Positions 18,663 to 26,375 of a DNA stretch of 45,150 bases are shown piece by piece; the stretch's first letter is position 1, and each line of letters starts with the position of its first letter. The stretch is from a virus. The DNA lies in the IMG/VR virus record IMGVR_UViG_3300028569_000060, positions 1-45,150 of that record; one strand, given 5' to 3'. Position numbers and translations under genes: made by a program. Under the pieces are notes generated by a model. It was not told the DNA's origin. It worked only from the letters and a program-made list of their open reading frames with translations, and did no database searches.

Positions 18663-19349
18663 ATGAGTGTAGACCAAAAAATTCTAGAAGAAATTGCAAG
18701 ATACAATAGTATCAACAAATACATTATGGAGCAAGTTCCACCCCCTCCCCTAGGAGACGAATTAGGAGCACCACCACCCCCAGGAGGTGAAGCACCAATA
18801 GGAGGTGAAGCCCCACCACCGGCAGGAGCTGTACCGCCACCGGCAGGAGCTGTACCGGGAGCACCAGCGCCACCAACAGAAGGTGAACCAGTTGATGTTA
18901 AAGCTGATGCTGACGTAGAAGAAATTGGTGCTGATGAAGAAGAAGGTGGAGAAGAAGAAATTGATATTACGGATTTAGTGGATACACAAAAAACAATGTC
19001 AGACAAACAAGAAGAATATTTTAATAATCTTTTTTCACAACTTTCAAACCTAGAATCAAAACTTGGTGAAATGGACCAACTTGTTAATAAAATTAATTCA
19101 CTTGAAACTAAGTTTGACCAATTTAGACCAAAAACACCAGAAGAAAAACTTGAATTAAGAAGTTTAGATTCTGGACCATTTAAACAAAAACTATCTGATT
19201 TCTTTGTTGATAAACAAGAAGAAATGAGACAATCAGGTAAAAATGAATATGTATTAACATCTGATGATGTTGAAGAATATTCACCAGAAGAAGTAAAAAC
19301 TTCTTTTAATGACTATGAAGACGAAGACGAAAATAATATGATGAGATAA
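18663..19349 (+). CDS. Proline-rich, acidic, coiled-coil protein of unknown function
   Basis: 228 residues in four parts: a helical N-terminus (KILEEIARYNSINKYIMEQ, residues 5-23), a Pro/Gly/Ala linker (about 24-75), an acidic stretch (EEIGADEEEGGEEEIDITD) and a heptad-like coiled coil (about 105-150), then a charged C-terminus. The N-terminal helix ending in MEQ followed by a flexible linker resembles the tag-like N-termini elsewhere in this window. Acidic plus coiled-coil composition would suit a scaffold, head-core or chaperone-like protein, but no family is recognised. The linker is locally GC-rich because of its codons. Its stop codon lies inside a strong hairpin. Confidence 0.7.
   Translation: MSVDQKILEEIARYNSINKYIMEQVPPPPLGDELGAPPPPGGEAPIGGEAPPPAGAVPPPAGAVPGAPAPPTEGEPVDVKADADVEEIGADEEEGGEEEIDITDLVDTQKTMSDKQEEYFNNLFSQLSNLESKLGEMDQLVNKINSLETKFDQFRPKTPEEKLELRSLDSGPFKQKLSDFFVDKQEEMRQSGKNEYVLTSDDVEEYSPEEVKTSFNDYEDEDENNMMR
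18816..18857 (+). repeat. Perfect 21-bp tandem duplication encoding the Pro-rich linker
   Basis: Bases 18816-18836 are repeated without change at 18837-18857 (the unit begins CCACCGGCAGG), giving twice PPAGAVP. The two identical copies point to recent slippage. The surrounding 18735-18890 is markedly more GC-rich than the rest of the window. Confidence 0.85.
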
Positions 19350-19381
19350 TTTAAGGTCGTCTTGTACGACTTTAAATTATC
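19345..19381 (+). terminator. Long hairpin overlapping the stop codon, upstream of gp32
   Basis: Bases 19345-19360 pair with 19366-19381 over 16 positions (one G-T wobble), loop CTTGT. It has no T-run after it, so it may end transcription weakly, block RNA 3' decay, or act as a boundary. The TAA of the preceding gene (19347-19349) lies in the left arm. Confidence 0.6.
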
Positions 19382-19384
19382 TTG

Positions 19385-19413
19385 TTGACTGCGACACAAA
19401 TTTTAACTATAAT
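19385..19413 (+). promoter_or_regulatory. Near-consensus sigma70-type promoter for gp32
   Basis: TTGACT (19385-19390) and TATAAT (19408-19413) are separated by exactly 17 bases. A start site near 19420 would give a leader of about 25 bases to ATG 19445. It is the only such match I noticed in an intergenic region here and precedes the replication module. A Bacteroidetes-type -7 box (TAnnTTTG) is not clearly present. Confidence 0.7.
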
Positions 19414-19444
19414 TTCTATTGTAAACTTTTAATAAATAATATAT

Positions 19445-20311
19445 ATGGCGACAAACAATGTTTTAGATGCAGTTTTGGCTCAGTATGAGAGCGCGAAACA
19501 AAGTGGTTCTTCTTCCACTTCAAAAATGTCACAAGAAGAAAGAATGAAAAAGTATTTTGCTGCAATACTTAAAGACAACGAAAAACAAGGACAAAAGAAA
19601 ATCCGGATTTTACCAACTCCAGACGGGTCTTCACCTTTTAAAGAAGTTTGGTTTCACGAAATCAATGTTGATGGTAAATGGCAAAAATTCTATGATCCAG
19701 GAAAAAACGACAACGAACGTTCACCGTTAAGTGAAGTTTACGATGTCCTTATGTCTACTGGTAAAGAATCAGACAAAGAATTGGCAAAACAATACAAACC
19801 ACGTAAGTTTTATATTGTTAAAGTTATTGACCGTGATAACGAACAAGATGGCCCTAAATTCTGGAGATTCAAGCACAACTACAAACAAGAAGGAATTTTT
19901 GATAAAATCATCCCAATCTACAAAGCAAAAGGTGATGTAGCTGACGCTGATAAAGGTCGAGATTTAATTCTTGAACTAACAAAAGCAAAAACACCTAAAG
20001 GTGCGTTCTACACTGTAATTCAGACGGTTATGTATGACGACCCATGTGCTGTTCACGAAGATGAAGATACAATGACCGAATGGGTTAATAATGAACTCAC
20101 TTGGGAAGATGTTTACTCTAAAAAACCTGCTGAATACCTTGAATCAATTGCCCGTGGTGAAACACCAAGATGGGACTCAGATGCTGGAAAATACATTTAT
20201 TCTAACAATGAAGAAAGTGAAGTTTCTATGGGTGGTAACAAATCTAAAACTGAAACTAAAGTTGAGGATCCACAAGCAAACGATGAAATTGACGAAGAAT
20301 TACCATTCTAA
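19445..20311 (+). CDS. gp32: Single-stranded DNA-binding protein (T4 gp32-like)
   Basis: 288 residues. The core begins with KIRILPTPDG (residues 52-60) and PFKEVWFHEI, followed by PRKFYIVKVIDRDNE and KFWRFKHNY, matching the OB-fold strands of gp32-type proteins. An N-terminal basic helix (residues 29-50) would serve cooperative self-contact. The C-terminus is acidic and ends DEIDEELPF, like SSB tails that recruit replication partners. The T4 zinc-binding Cys/His set is not seen. It leads the replication module, directly before uvsX, with its own sigma70-type promoter and a terminator after it, so it is probably expressed earlier and more highly than its neighbours. Confidence 0.87.
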   Translation: MATNNVLDAVLAQYESAKQSGSSSTSKMSQEERMKKYFAAILKDNEKQGQKKIRILPTPDGSSPFKEVWFHEINVDGKWQKFYDPGKNDNERSPLSEVYDVLMSTGKESDKELAKQYKPRKFYIVKVIDRDNEQDGPKFWRFKHNYKQEGIFDKIIPIYKAKGDVADADKGRDLILELTKAKTPKGAFYTVIQTVMYDDPCAVHEDEDTMTEWVNNELTWEDVYSKKPAEYLESIARGETPRWDSDAGKYIYSNNEESEVSMGGNKSKTETKVEDPQANDEIDEELPF

Positions 20312-20327
20312 ATTTTATTAAAAATAT

Positions 20328-20361
20328 GTGGGTATATTGGTATACAATGTACCCACTTTTT
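20328..20361 (+). terminator. Rho-independent terminator after gp32
   Basis: GTGGGTATATTG (20328-20339) pairs with CAATGTACCCAC (20345-20356), one wobble, loop GTATA, followed by TTTTT (20357-20361). A GTG at 20328 would extend uvsX upstream but lies in the stem, so it is not taken as a start. uvsX then depends on read-through or an unseen promoter. Confidence 0.9.
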
Positions 20362-20384
20362 CTTATCTTTTTAAAAAAGAATAT

Positions 20385-21395
20385 ATGGCAATTAAGAAAA
20401 ATGACTTTAGTTCGATTAAGAAAAAATTCTCTTCGGACGCAAAATACAAACCACAAAGATACTTTGATTTAGGACCAGCATTTTTGGATGCAGTTGGACT
20501 TCCTGGTCCTGCGATGGGACATATTAATATGTTTTTGGGTCACTCTGATACTGGTAAAACAACAGCACTTGTTAAAACAGCAGTTGACGCACAGAAAAAA
20601 GAAATACTACCAGCTTTTATTATCACAGAACAAAAATGGTCTTTTGAACACTCAAAACTTATGGGTTTTGAGTGTGAAGAAGTTGTTGATGAAGAAACTG
20701 GAGAATTAACTTGGGACGGATTCTTTTTATTCAATAATAATTTTAGTTACATTGAACAAATTACAGACTATATTAATGATTTGTTAGATGCACAAGAAAA
20801 AGGTGAACTTGATTATTCACTATGTATTATGTGGGATTCTGTTGGATCTGTTCCTTGTAAAATGACCTATGAAGGTAAAGGTGGTAAACAACATAACGCA
20901 TCAGTTCTTGCCGATAAAATTGGCATGGGAATTAACCAACGTATTTCTGGGTCAAGAAAAGCAGATTCAAAATTTGAGAATACATTGATTATTGTAAATC
21001 AACCTTGGGTTGAATTACCAGACAATCCATTTGGACAACCAAAGATTAAGGCCAAGGGTGGTGAAGCAATTTGGTTAAATTCATCATTGGTATTTTTATA
21101 TGGAAATCAAAAAGGCGCTGGAACAACAAAGATTACCGCAACAAAAGACAAGAGAACTGTTAAGTTTGCATCAAGAACAAAAGTATCGGTTATGAAAAAC
21201 CATATCAACGGACTTGGATTTGAAGATGGAAAAATTATTGTTACACCTCATGGATTTTTACCTGGAAAAGACGCAACAGAAGAAAAGAAATCTATTGAAG
21301 ATTACAAAAAAGATTATGCTGAATATTGGAAAAATATTATTGGTGTAGATGGTGAATTTGATTTAAAAGAAGAAAAAGTTTATGAACAAGAATAA
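20385..21395 (+). CDS. uvsX: UvsX/RecA-family recombinase
   Basis: 336 residues from ATG 20385, the start that leaves the upstream terminator outside the gene. Walker A is GHSDTGKTT (residues 52-60); Walker B is CIMWDSVGS (about 146-154); the RecA-like NTLIIVNQPW strand and a GGEAIWLNSSLV segment follow. UvsX coats single-stranded DNA, searches for homology and exchanges strands; in T4 it works with gp32 and drives recombination-dependent replication. The gp32-uvsX pairing here fits that partnership. The C-terminal 14 bases overlap the methyltransferase start, so the two are probably coupled. Length is shorter than T4 UvsX (about 390). Confidence 0.9.
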   Translation: MAIKKNDFSSIKKKFSSDAKYKPQRYFDLGPAFLDAVGLPGPAMGHINMFLGHSDTGKTTALVKTAVDAQKKEILPAFIITEQKWSFEHSKLMGFECEEVVDEETGELTWDGFFLFNNNFSYIEQITDYINDLLDAQEKGELDYSLCIMWDSVGSVPCKMTYEGKGGKQHNASVLADKIGMGINQRISGSRKADSKFENTLIIVNQPWVELPDNPFGQPKIKAKGGEAIWLNSSLVFLYGNQKGAGTTKITATKDKRTVKFASRTKVSVMKNHINGLGFEDGKIIVTPHGFLPGKDATEEKKSIEDYKKDYAEYWKNIIGVDGEFDLKEEKVYEQE

Positions 21396-23466
21396 GTTGA
21401 AAGTAGTATCATTATTTTCCGGTTATGGAACGCAAGAACTAGCACTTAAATATATTGGGGTTGATTATGAAAACGTTGCAAATTGTGACAATTTCAAACA
21501 AGCAAACGAATGTTATGACGTTTTACATACAACAACAAATGGAAATTTAGGTGATATTACAAAAATTGATGAAAATAACTTTCCAGAATGTGATTTATTG
21601 ACATATTCATTCCCTTGTTTTACTAAAGACACATTAATACTAACAAGTACCGGTTATAAAAATATTGTTGATGTTGAAATTGATGATTTAGTTTTGACAC
21701 ATACTAACACATATAAAAGAGTTACAAACAAATTTGATCAAGGCAAGAAAGAAATTTGGAATGTAACATCACCAATATTTGATGAATTAAAAACAACTGA
21801 AAACCATAGGTTCTATGTTGTGTCTAAAATTGATGGAAATAAAAATAATCTAACAGAACCTTATTGGAAAGAATGTAAGGATTTAACAAGTAATGATTAT
21901 CTTGGTGTTGCGATAAATCAAAATAGTATTATACCAAAGTGGGATGGGATTGATTTTAAATGGGGAGATGGTAGAAAAACCAGACACAAAAATGAATTAT
22001 CAAAATATATGGATAATAATGATTTTTGGTGGTTGATTGGAAGATATATTGGTGATGGCTGGATGAGACATCAAAGTGGTATCATAATTTGTTGTACTAA
22101 TAAAAATGATAAAGAACTTATTGATATTAGTGAAAGATTAGAAAGATTAGAATTTAACGCAACTGTTGTTAGAGATGGGTCAACCTATAAAATACATTTA
22201 CCAAAAAAAGAAATTGGTTTATTTGTTGAACAATTTGGTAAATATGCTCACGGTAAAAGATTAAATAATACTATTTTAGATTTACCGATTAATTTATTAG
22301 AATCATTTATTGAAGGGTATTTTTCTGCTGACGGTTATACAATGAAAAATGGTTTAAAAAGATTTACAAGTGTGAGTCGAGAGTTAATATATGGTATCGC
22401 ACAGTGTGTTAGTAAAGTTTATAAAGTACCATATTCTATCTACAAAACAGAAAGACCATCAACCTACGTTATTGAAAATAGAGTTGTAAACCAAAAAGAC
22501 ACATATCAAGTAACATTTAAAACTGAAGAAATAAAAAGAAATAAAATATTCTATGATAATGGATATGTTTGGTCAAAAATTATTGGTGTTGAAAACACTG
22601 AAAAAAATGATTCAGTTTATGATATTGAAGTAGATGAAGATCATTCATTCACTGCAAATGGTTGTATCGCCCATAATTGCCAGGACATTTCAATTTCTGG
22701 TGTACAAAGAGGAATTAAAGAAGGAACAAGAAGTGGATTATTATTTGATGTTGAAAGATTATTATCGGCAAATAGACCAAAGTTTCTTTTAATGGAAAAC
22801 GTAAAAAATCTAATATCAAAAAACCACATAGAAAATTTTCAAAAACATATCTATTTTTTAAGAGGACTTGGTTATAGTTCATTTTGGAGAGTACTTAATG
22901 GTGCTGATTTCGGTTGTCCCCAAAATAGAGAAAGAGTTTTTATGATGTCAGTCCTAAATAGTAGTGTTGATGAAGTTAAAGAAAAGATGATGAACGTTGA
23001 TAATCATAAAAAAACAAGAATCTCTATGAGACCCCATATTGAACAAAATTTTGATGAATCATTAATTGTTAATTGTCAGTTCACACCACACACACCAAAA
23101 AAACATACAATTTGTAAATTAGTCGGTAGAAGGGATGATGTTAAATATGATCAAGCTAGAAGAATTTATTCTGTTGATGGTTGTTCACCTTGTTTAACAA
23201 CAAGTGGGTCTCCGCAAATATTGACAGAAGATGGTAGAGTAAGAACAATTACAGCAAGAGAAGGTTACAGATTTATGGGTGTTAAAGAACAGGATATTGA
23301 CACACTTCTAACAACATCATTATCAAATACAACACACGTAGCTTTAGCTGGAAACTCAATTTGTGTACCTGTAATGGAAGCAATATTTTCAGAGTTCTTT
23401 TCTGATTATATGACTAAAAAAGAACCAGTATTGTCAAACCCACTTAACGAAGAATTTAATGACTAA
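21382..23466 (+). CDS. DNA (cytosine-5) methyltransferase containing an intein
   Basis: 694 residues as encoded; about 340 after removal of the 354-residue intein (79-432). Extein motifs are all visible: I LFSGYGTQE (11-19), IV FPC|QDIS with catalytic Cys433 joined to Pro78 after splicing, VI ENVKNL (472-477), VIII QNRERVF (514-520), then a target-recognition region, IX CLTTSGSP...TAREGYRFMG and X ALAGNSICVPV. Such enzymes transfer a methyl group from S-adenosylmethionine to C5 of cytosine, here probably to guard phage DNA against host restriction or to mark it. The recognition sequence cannot be read from the protein. It overlaps uvsX by 14 bases and the 5' nuclease by 8 bases. Splicing must occur for activity. 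Confidence 0.93.
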   Translation: MNKNKLKVVSLFSGYGTQELALKYIGVDYENVANCDNFKQANECYDVLHTTTNGNLGDITKIDENNFPECDLLTYSFPCFTKDTLILTSTGYKNIVDVEIDDLVLTHTNTYKRVTNKFDQGKKEIWNVTSPIFDELKTTENHRFYVVSKIDGNKNNLTEPYWKECKDLTSNDYLGVAINQNSIIPKWDGIDFKWGDGRKTRHKNELSKYMDNNDFWWLIGRYIGDGWMRHQSGIIICCTNKNDKELIDISERLERLEFNATVVRDGSTYKIHLPKKEIGLFVEQFGKYAHGKRLNNTILDLPINLLESFIEGYFSADGYTMKNGLKRFTSVSRELIYGIAQCVSKVYKVPYSIYKTERPSTYVIENRVVNQKDTYQVTFKTEEIKRNKIFYDNGYVWSKIIGVENTEKNDSVYDIEVDEDHSFTANGCIAHNCQDISISGVQRGIKEGTRSGLLFDVERLLSANRPKFLLMENVKNLISKNHIENFQKHIYFLRGLGYSSFWRVLNGADFGCPQNRERVFMMSVLNSSVDEVKEKMMNVDNHKKTRISMRPHIEQNFDESLIVNCQFTPHTPKKHTICKLVGRRDDVKYDQARRIYSVDGCSPCLTTSGSPQILTEDGRVRTITAREGYRFMGVKEQDIDTLLTTSLSNTTHVALAGNSICVPVMEAIFSEFFSDYMTKKEPVLSNPLNEEFND
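21616..22677 (+). mobile_element. Full-length intein with LAGLIDADG endonuclease
   Basis: 354 codons, in frame within the methyltransferase. Splicing signals: first residue Cys (CFTKDTLILTSTGYKNI, block A), block B TTENHRFYV, block F VYDIEVDEDHSFTANG, and block G IAHN followed by Cys as the +1 extein residue. Two dodecapeptide motifs, WLIGRYIGDG and FIEGYFSADG, mark an intact DOD-type homing endonuclease with both acidic residues. The element would splice itself out of the protein and spread by cutting intein-free alleles of the same gene. It sits at the most conserved point of the host enzyme, directly before its catalytic cysteine. Confidence 0.95.
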
Positions 23467-24475
23467 AACCTTATTGGTTGATGCTAATAATCTATTAAAA
23501 ATAGGTTTTTATGGGGTTAAAGATTTCTTTAATAAAGGAGAACACGTTGGTGGTATTTGGCATTTCCTTAATACTTTAAGAAAATTTTTAGAGGAAAGTA
23601 ATTACAATAAAATTGTTGTTTGTTGGGATAGTGAAACAGGTTCTTCACAAAGAAGAATCATCTATCCCAAATACAAACTAAATCGAAAACAAAAAGACGA
23701 AGAAGATTTTAAAGAACAATCTTTTTTAAAACAAAAACAAAGAGTAAAACAATACCTTGAGGAAATGTTTGTAAGACAATTGGAGGTAGAACAATCAGAA
23801 GCTGATGATTTGATTGCCTATTATTGTCAAATTTCTGAAGATGAGGACAAAACAATATTTTCATCAGATAGAGATCTAACACAATTAATTTCTGAAAAGG
23901 TAACCATATATTCACCCCAACAAAAGCGATATTATAAGAATGGTGACGGAATTAAAATATATGAATCCGAAATACCACACTATAATGTTAAAACCTATAA
24001 AATATTAACTGGTGATAGTTCAGATAATATTGATGGTATTTTTTATTTGGGTGAAAAAACATTTCTTAAACTGTTTCCTGAAATACTTGATACTGAATTA
24101 AAATATACCGATATTTTAACAAAGGCAGAAATGTTACTTTCAGAACAGAAGGGAAATGTTGCTTTACAAAATCTCCTAAGCGGGAAAACCAAAGAGGGAA
24201 TATTTGGAGAGGAGTTTTTCATAATCAACGAAAAATTAGTGGATCTTGCAAACCCATTAATTTCTCAGGAAGGAAAAGAACTTGTTAGGTTATATTATTC
24301 AGAGTCCTTGGATCCAGATGGAAGAGGACATAGAAACCTAATAAGAATGATGATGGAAGACGGGTTCTTCAAATTTCTCCCAAAGGGTGACGACGCTTGG
24401 GTAAATTTTTTAAAGCCATTTTTAAAACTATCAAGAAAAGAAAAAACAAATTTTAGAAACAAAACAAAAAAGTAA
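23459..24475 (+). CDS. rnh: 5'-3' exonuclease, FEN1/T4 RNase H family
   Basis: 338 residues. The PIN-like/FEN active site is represented by VDANNL (D8), VVCWDSE (D57), SEADDLIAYY (E114, D116, D117), FSSDRDL (D137, D139) and TGDSSDN (D186, D189), the acidic set that binds two metal ions. A helix-hairpin-helix-like region follows (GIFYLGEKTFLKLFPE). T4 RNase H is 305 residues and removes RNA primers from lagging-strand fragments. The neighbours (SSB, recombinase, helicase) support a replication role. Its ATG overlaps the methyltransferase stop by 8 bases, suggesting coupling. A basic KTNFRNKTKK tail closes the protein. Confidence 0.88.
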   Translation: MTKTLLVDANNLLKIGFYGVKDFFNKGEHVGGIWHFLNTLRKFLEESNYNKIVVCWDSETGSSQRRIIYPKYKLNRKQKDEEDFKEQSFLKQKQRVKQYLEEMFVRQLEVEQSEADDLIAYYCQISEDEDKTIFSSDRDLTQLISEKVTIYSPQQKRYYKNGDGIKIYESEIPHYNVKTYKILTGDSSDNIDGIFYLGEKTFLKLFPEILDTELKYTDILTKAEMLLSEQKGNVALQNLLSGKTKEGIFGEEFFIINEKLVDLANPLISQEGKELVRLYYSESLDPDGRGHRNLIRMMMEDGFFKFLPKGDDAWVNFLKPFLKLSRKEKTNFRNKTKK

Positions 24476-24479
24476 AAAA

Positions 24480-24929
24480 ATGAAAGATCAAGACGTAACA
24501 AAAGTAGAATTTCTTCTTATGTGTAATGATAACATCGTTGTACAAAGATTCTTTAATGTTAAAGGATTTAACAAAAACGCACATAAGTCTGAACAATTCT
24601 ACGACTACGTTAAATCATTTTGTAATGGATTACAATATGATTTAAAAATGAGATCGGTTGTTTATATGATGGAAAACCAGTATGAAATTATGGAAAATCC
24701 AGATGTATTAAACACCTCAATTACCGAAGGACAAGAAAATTTTAACCTTTATATTAAGGTTGAGAATATGACAATTTGTCAGAGGACATTTGACGCAAAA
24801 GTATACCCCCCAAAGGTCAGATATACCGTAGACCTACGCCCAAGGCTGAAAAGCATATTATCTGAACTTACTGACATTTTTTCAGGTAGAAAATTTAATT
24901 ATTTTTACCCACAATTTATTCAAAAGTAA
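24480..24929 (+). CDS. Conserved-looking protein of unknown function in the replication cluster
   Basis: 149 residues, not recognised. It begins with strand-like KVEFLLMCNDNIVVQRFFNV, then a helix (EQFYDYVKSFCNGLQYDLK), and ends with KVRYTVDLRPRLKSILSELT and FSGRKFNYFYPQF. No catalytic motif, membrane segment or signal peptide is seen. It lies four bases after the 5' nuclease stop codon with an A-rich leader and ahead of the helicase. In T4 the rnh gene is followed by dsbA, 33 and 59, so a helicase loader or late-transcription factor is conceivable by position only; the sequence does not show it. Confidence 0.7.
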   Translation: MKDQDVTKVEFLLMCNDNIVVQRFFNVKGFNKNAHKSEQFYDYVKSFCNGLQYDLKMRSVVYMMENQYEIMENPDVLNTSITEGQENFNLYIKVENMTICQRTFDAKVYPPKVRYTVDLRPRLKSILSELTDIFSGRKFNYFYPQFIQK

Positions 24930-24932
24930 TAG

Positions 24933-24941
24933 TATTTATCA
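24933..24941 (+). promoter_or_regulatory. Candidate late promoter TATTTATCA before the helicase
   Basis: TATTTATCA lies mostly in the loop of a small hairpin (AGTAAT 24925-24930 with ATTACT 24941-24946). It is the only copy seen before a replication gene. The helicase also has a clear Shine-Dalgarno-like GAAGGA at 24951-24956, six bases before its ATG and unusual in this window. Confidence 0.45.
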
Positions 24942-24962
24942 TTACTAACAGAAGGAAATTAT

Positions 24963-26351
24963 ATGGCGACAAACAAAAATTTTGAATATCTTGGCAACAA
25001 TTTTCAAATACAATTACTTAACCAAATCATTGTAGACAAAGATTTTTCACACTCAATTATTGAAGTAATCGAAAACAATTACTTTGAAAATAAGTACTTC
25101 AAAATCATTATTCAAATGATTAAAGAATACTATATAAAATATGATCACACACCATCATTTGATACATTAGAACAAGTCGCAAAATCCGAATTACAACAAG
25201 AAACTGCTGTTAAAGTAGTTCTTGACACAATCAAGAAAATCAAGTCTGCACCTATCGAGGGAGTTGATTTTGTCCAAGAAAAAGCACTTAAATTCTGTAA
25301 ACAACAAGAATTACAGAAGGTAATGAAAAAAGCTCAGAAAATTATTGACGGAGGTGAGTTTGAAAACTATGACACACTAGAAGAATTAGTAAGAGATGCG
25401 TTACTTGTTGGGTCAAAGGACACCTCAATGTTAGATGTCTTCTCAAACCTAGACCAAGTCCTAGATGAAGACTATAGACACCCAATCCCAATGGGAATAC
25501 CAGGTATTGATAGATTATTGAAAGGAGGACTAGCAAAAGGGGAAATAGGTGTTATTTTAGCACCAACCGGTGTAGGTAAATCAACCATTCTTACAAAGAT
25601 CTCAAACCACGCATTTAACCTAGGATTTAACGTTCTTCAAGTATTTTTTGAAGACAACCCAAAAGTGATACAGAGAAAACATTTTATTCTCTGGACAAAG
25701 ATTCACCCTGACGAATTGTCAGAAAAAAAGGAAGAGGTGATGAAAAAAGTAAATGAAATCAAGGAGACGATGCCAAATGAGTTAATCTTAAAGAAACTAC
25801 CATCTGATACAAAAACTATGTTGCAAATCAAAAATGAAATAAGAAAAATGATTGCAGACGGTATTAAAATAGATATGGTTGTTTTAGACTACATTGACTG
25901 TGTTGTTCCGGATAAAAACCTAGGAGATGAATGGAAAAGTGAAGGCTCTGTAATGAGAGGATTTGAAGCTATGTGTCACGAATTAAACCTTGTTGGTTGG
26001 ACTGCAACACAAGGAAATAGAGCTTCTATTTCATCGGAAGTTGTAACAACAGATCAAATGGGTGGTTCAATTAAGAAAGCACAAGTAGGACACGTTATTA
26101 TTTCAGTAGCAAAGACATTACAACAAAAAGAAATGAAATTAGCCACAATAGCAATTACCAAGTCTCGTATTGGAGATGATGGTGTGGTGTTTGAAAATTG
26201 TAAATTTGACAATGCGATGATTGAAATAGACACAGAATCCACAACCACATTCTTAGGTTTAGAAGAACAAAAAGAAGAAAGACAAAGACAGAGAGTCAAA
26301 GAATTGTTGGAAAAAAGACAACAAAAAGAACAAGAAAAACAAAAATCTTAA
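24963..26351 (+). CDS. dnaB: Replicative DNA helicase, DnaB/T4 gp41 family
   Basis: 462 residues, the usual length of gp41/DnaB. The N-terminal helical domain (about 1-150) is followed by a RecA-like ATPase domain: GIPGIDRLLKGGLAKGEIG (about 179-197), Walker A APTGVGKST (200-208), Walker B MVVLDYID (about 303-310), a sensor-like LVGWTATQGNR segment and SVAKTLQQKE. The hexameric helicase unwinds the fork 5' to 3' and partners with a primase. No primase gene is in this window. The C-terminus is a highly charged Glu/Lys/Gln helix (EERQRQRVKELLEKR). Start chosen at ATG 24963 behind a good Shine-Dalgarno sequence. Confidence 0.92.
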   Translation: MATNKNFEYLGNNFQIQLLNQIIVDKDFSHSIIEVIENNYFENKYFKIIIQMIKEYYIKYDHTPSFDTLEQVAKSELQQETAVKVVLDTIKKIKSAPIEGVDFVQEKALKFCKQQELQKVMKKAQKIIDGGEFENYDTLEELVRDALLVGSKDTSMLDVFSNLDQVLDEDYRHPIPMGIPGIDRLLKGGLAKGEIGVILAPTGVGKSTILTKISNHAFNLGFNVLQVFFEDNPKVIQRKHFILWTKIHPDELSEKKEEVMKKVNEIKETMPNELILKKLPSDTKTMLQIKNEIRKMIADGIKIDMVVLDYIDCVVPDKNLGDEWKSEGSVMRGFEAMCHELNLVGWTATQGNRASISSEVVTTDQMGGSIKKAQVGHVIISVAKTLQQKEMKLATIAITKSRIGDDGVVFENCKFDNAMIEIDTESTTTFLGLEEQKEERQRQRVKELLEKRQQKEQEKQKS

Positions 26352-26375
26352 ATAAAATAATTAAATTTGTAAAAA

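Noticed and set aside
18650-19006. Minus-strand ORF of 118 codons opposite the proline-rich protein
   Set aside because: It is Pro/Gly/Ser low-complexity created by the complementary strand of the linker; the + strand gene has the leader and neighbours.
20328-20384. GTG start at 20328 for uvsX
   Set aside because: It is in the terminator stem after gp32; ATG 20385 has an A-rich leader and matches the family N-terminus better.
26362-26369. TAAATTTG before nrdJ as a Bacteroidetes -7 box
   Set aside because: It matches TAnnTTTG, but no TTG is found at the -33 position, and single 8-mers of this kind are expected by chance.
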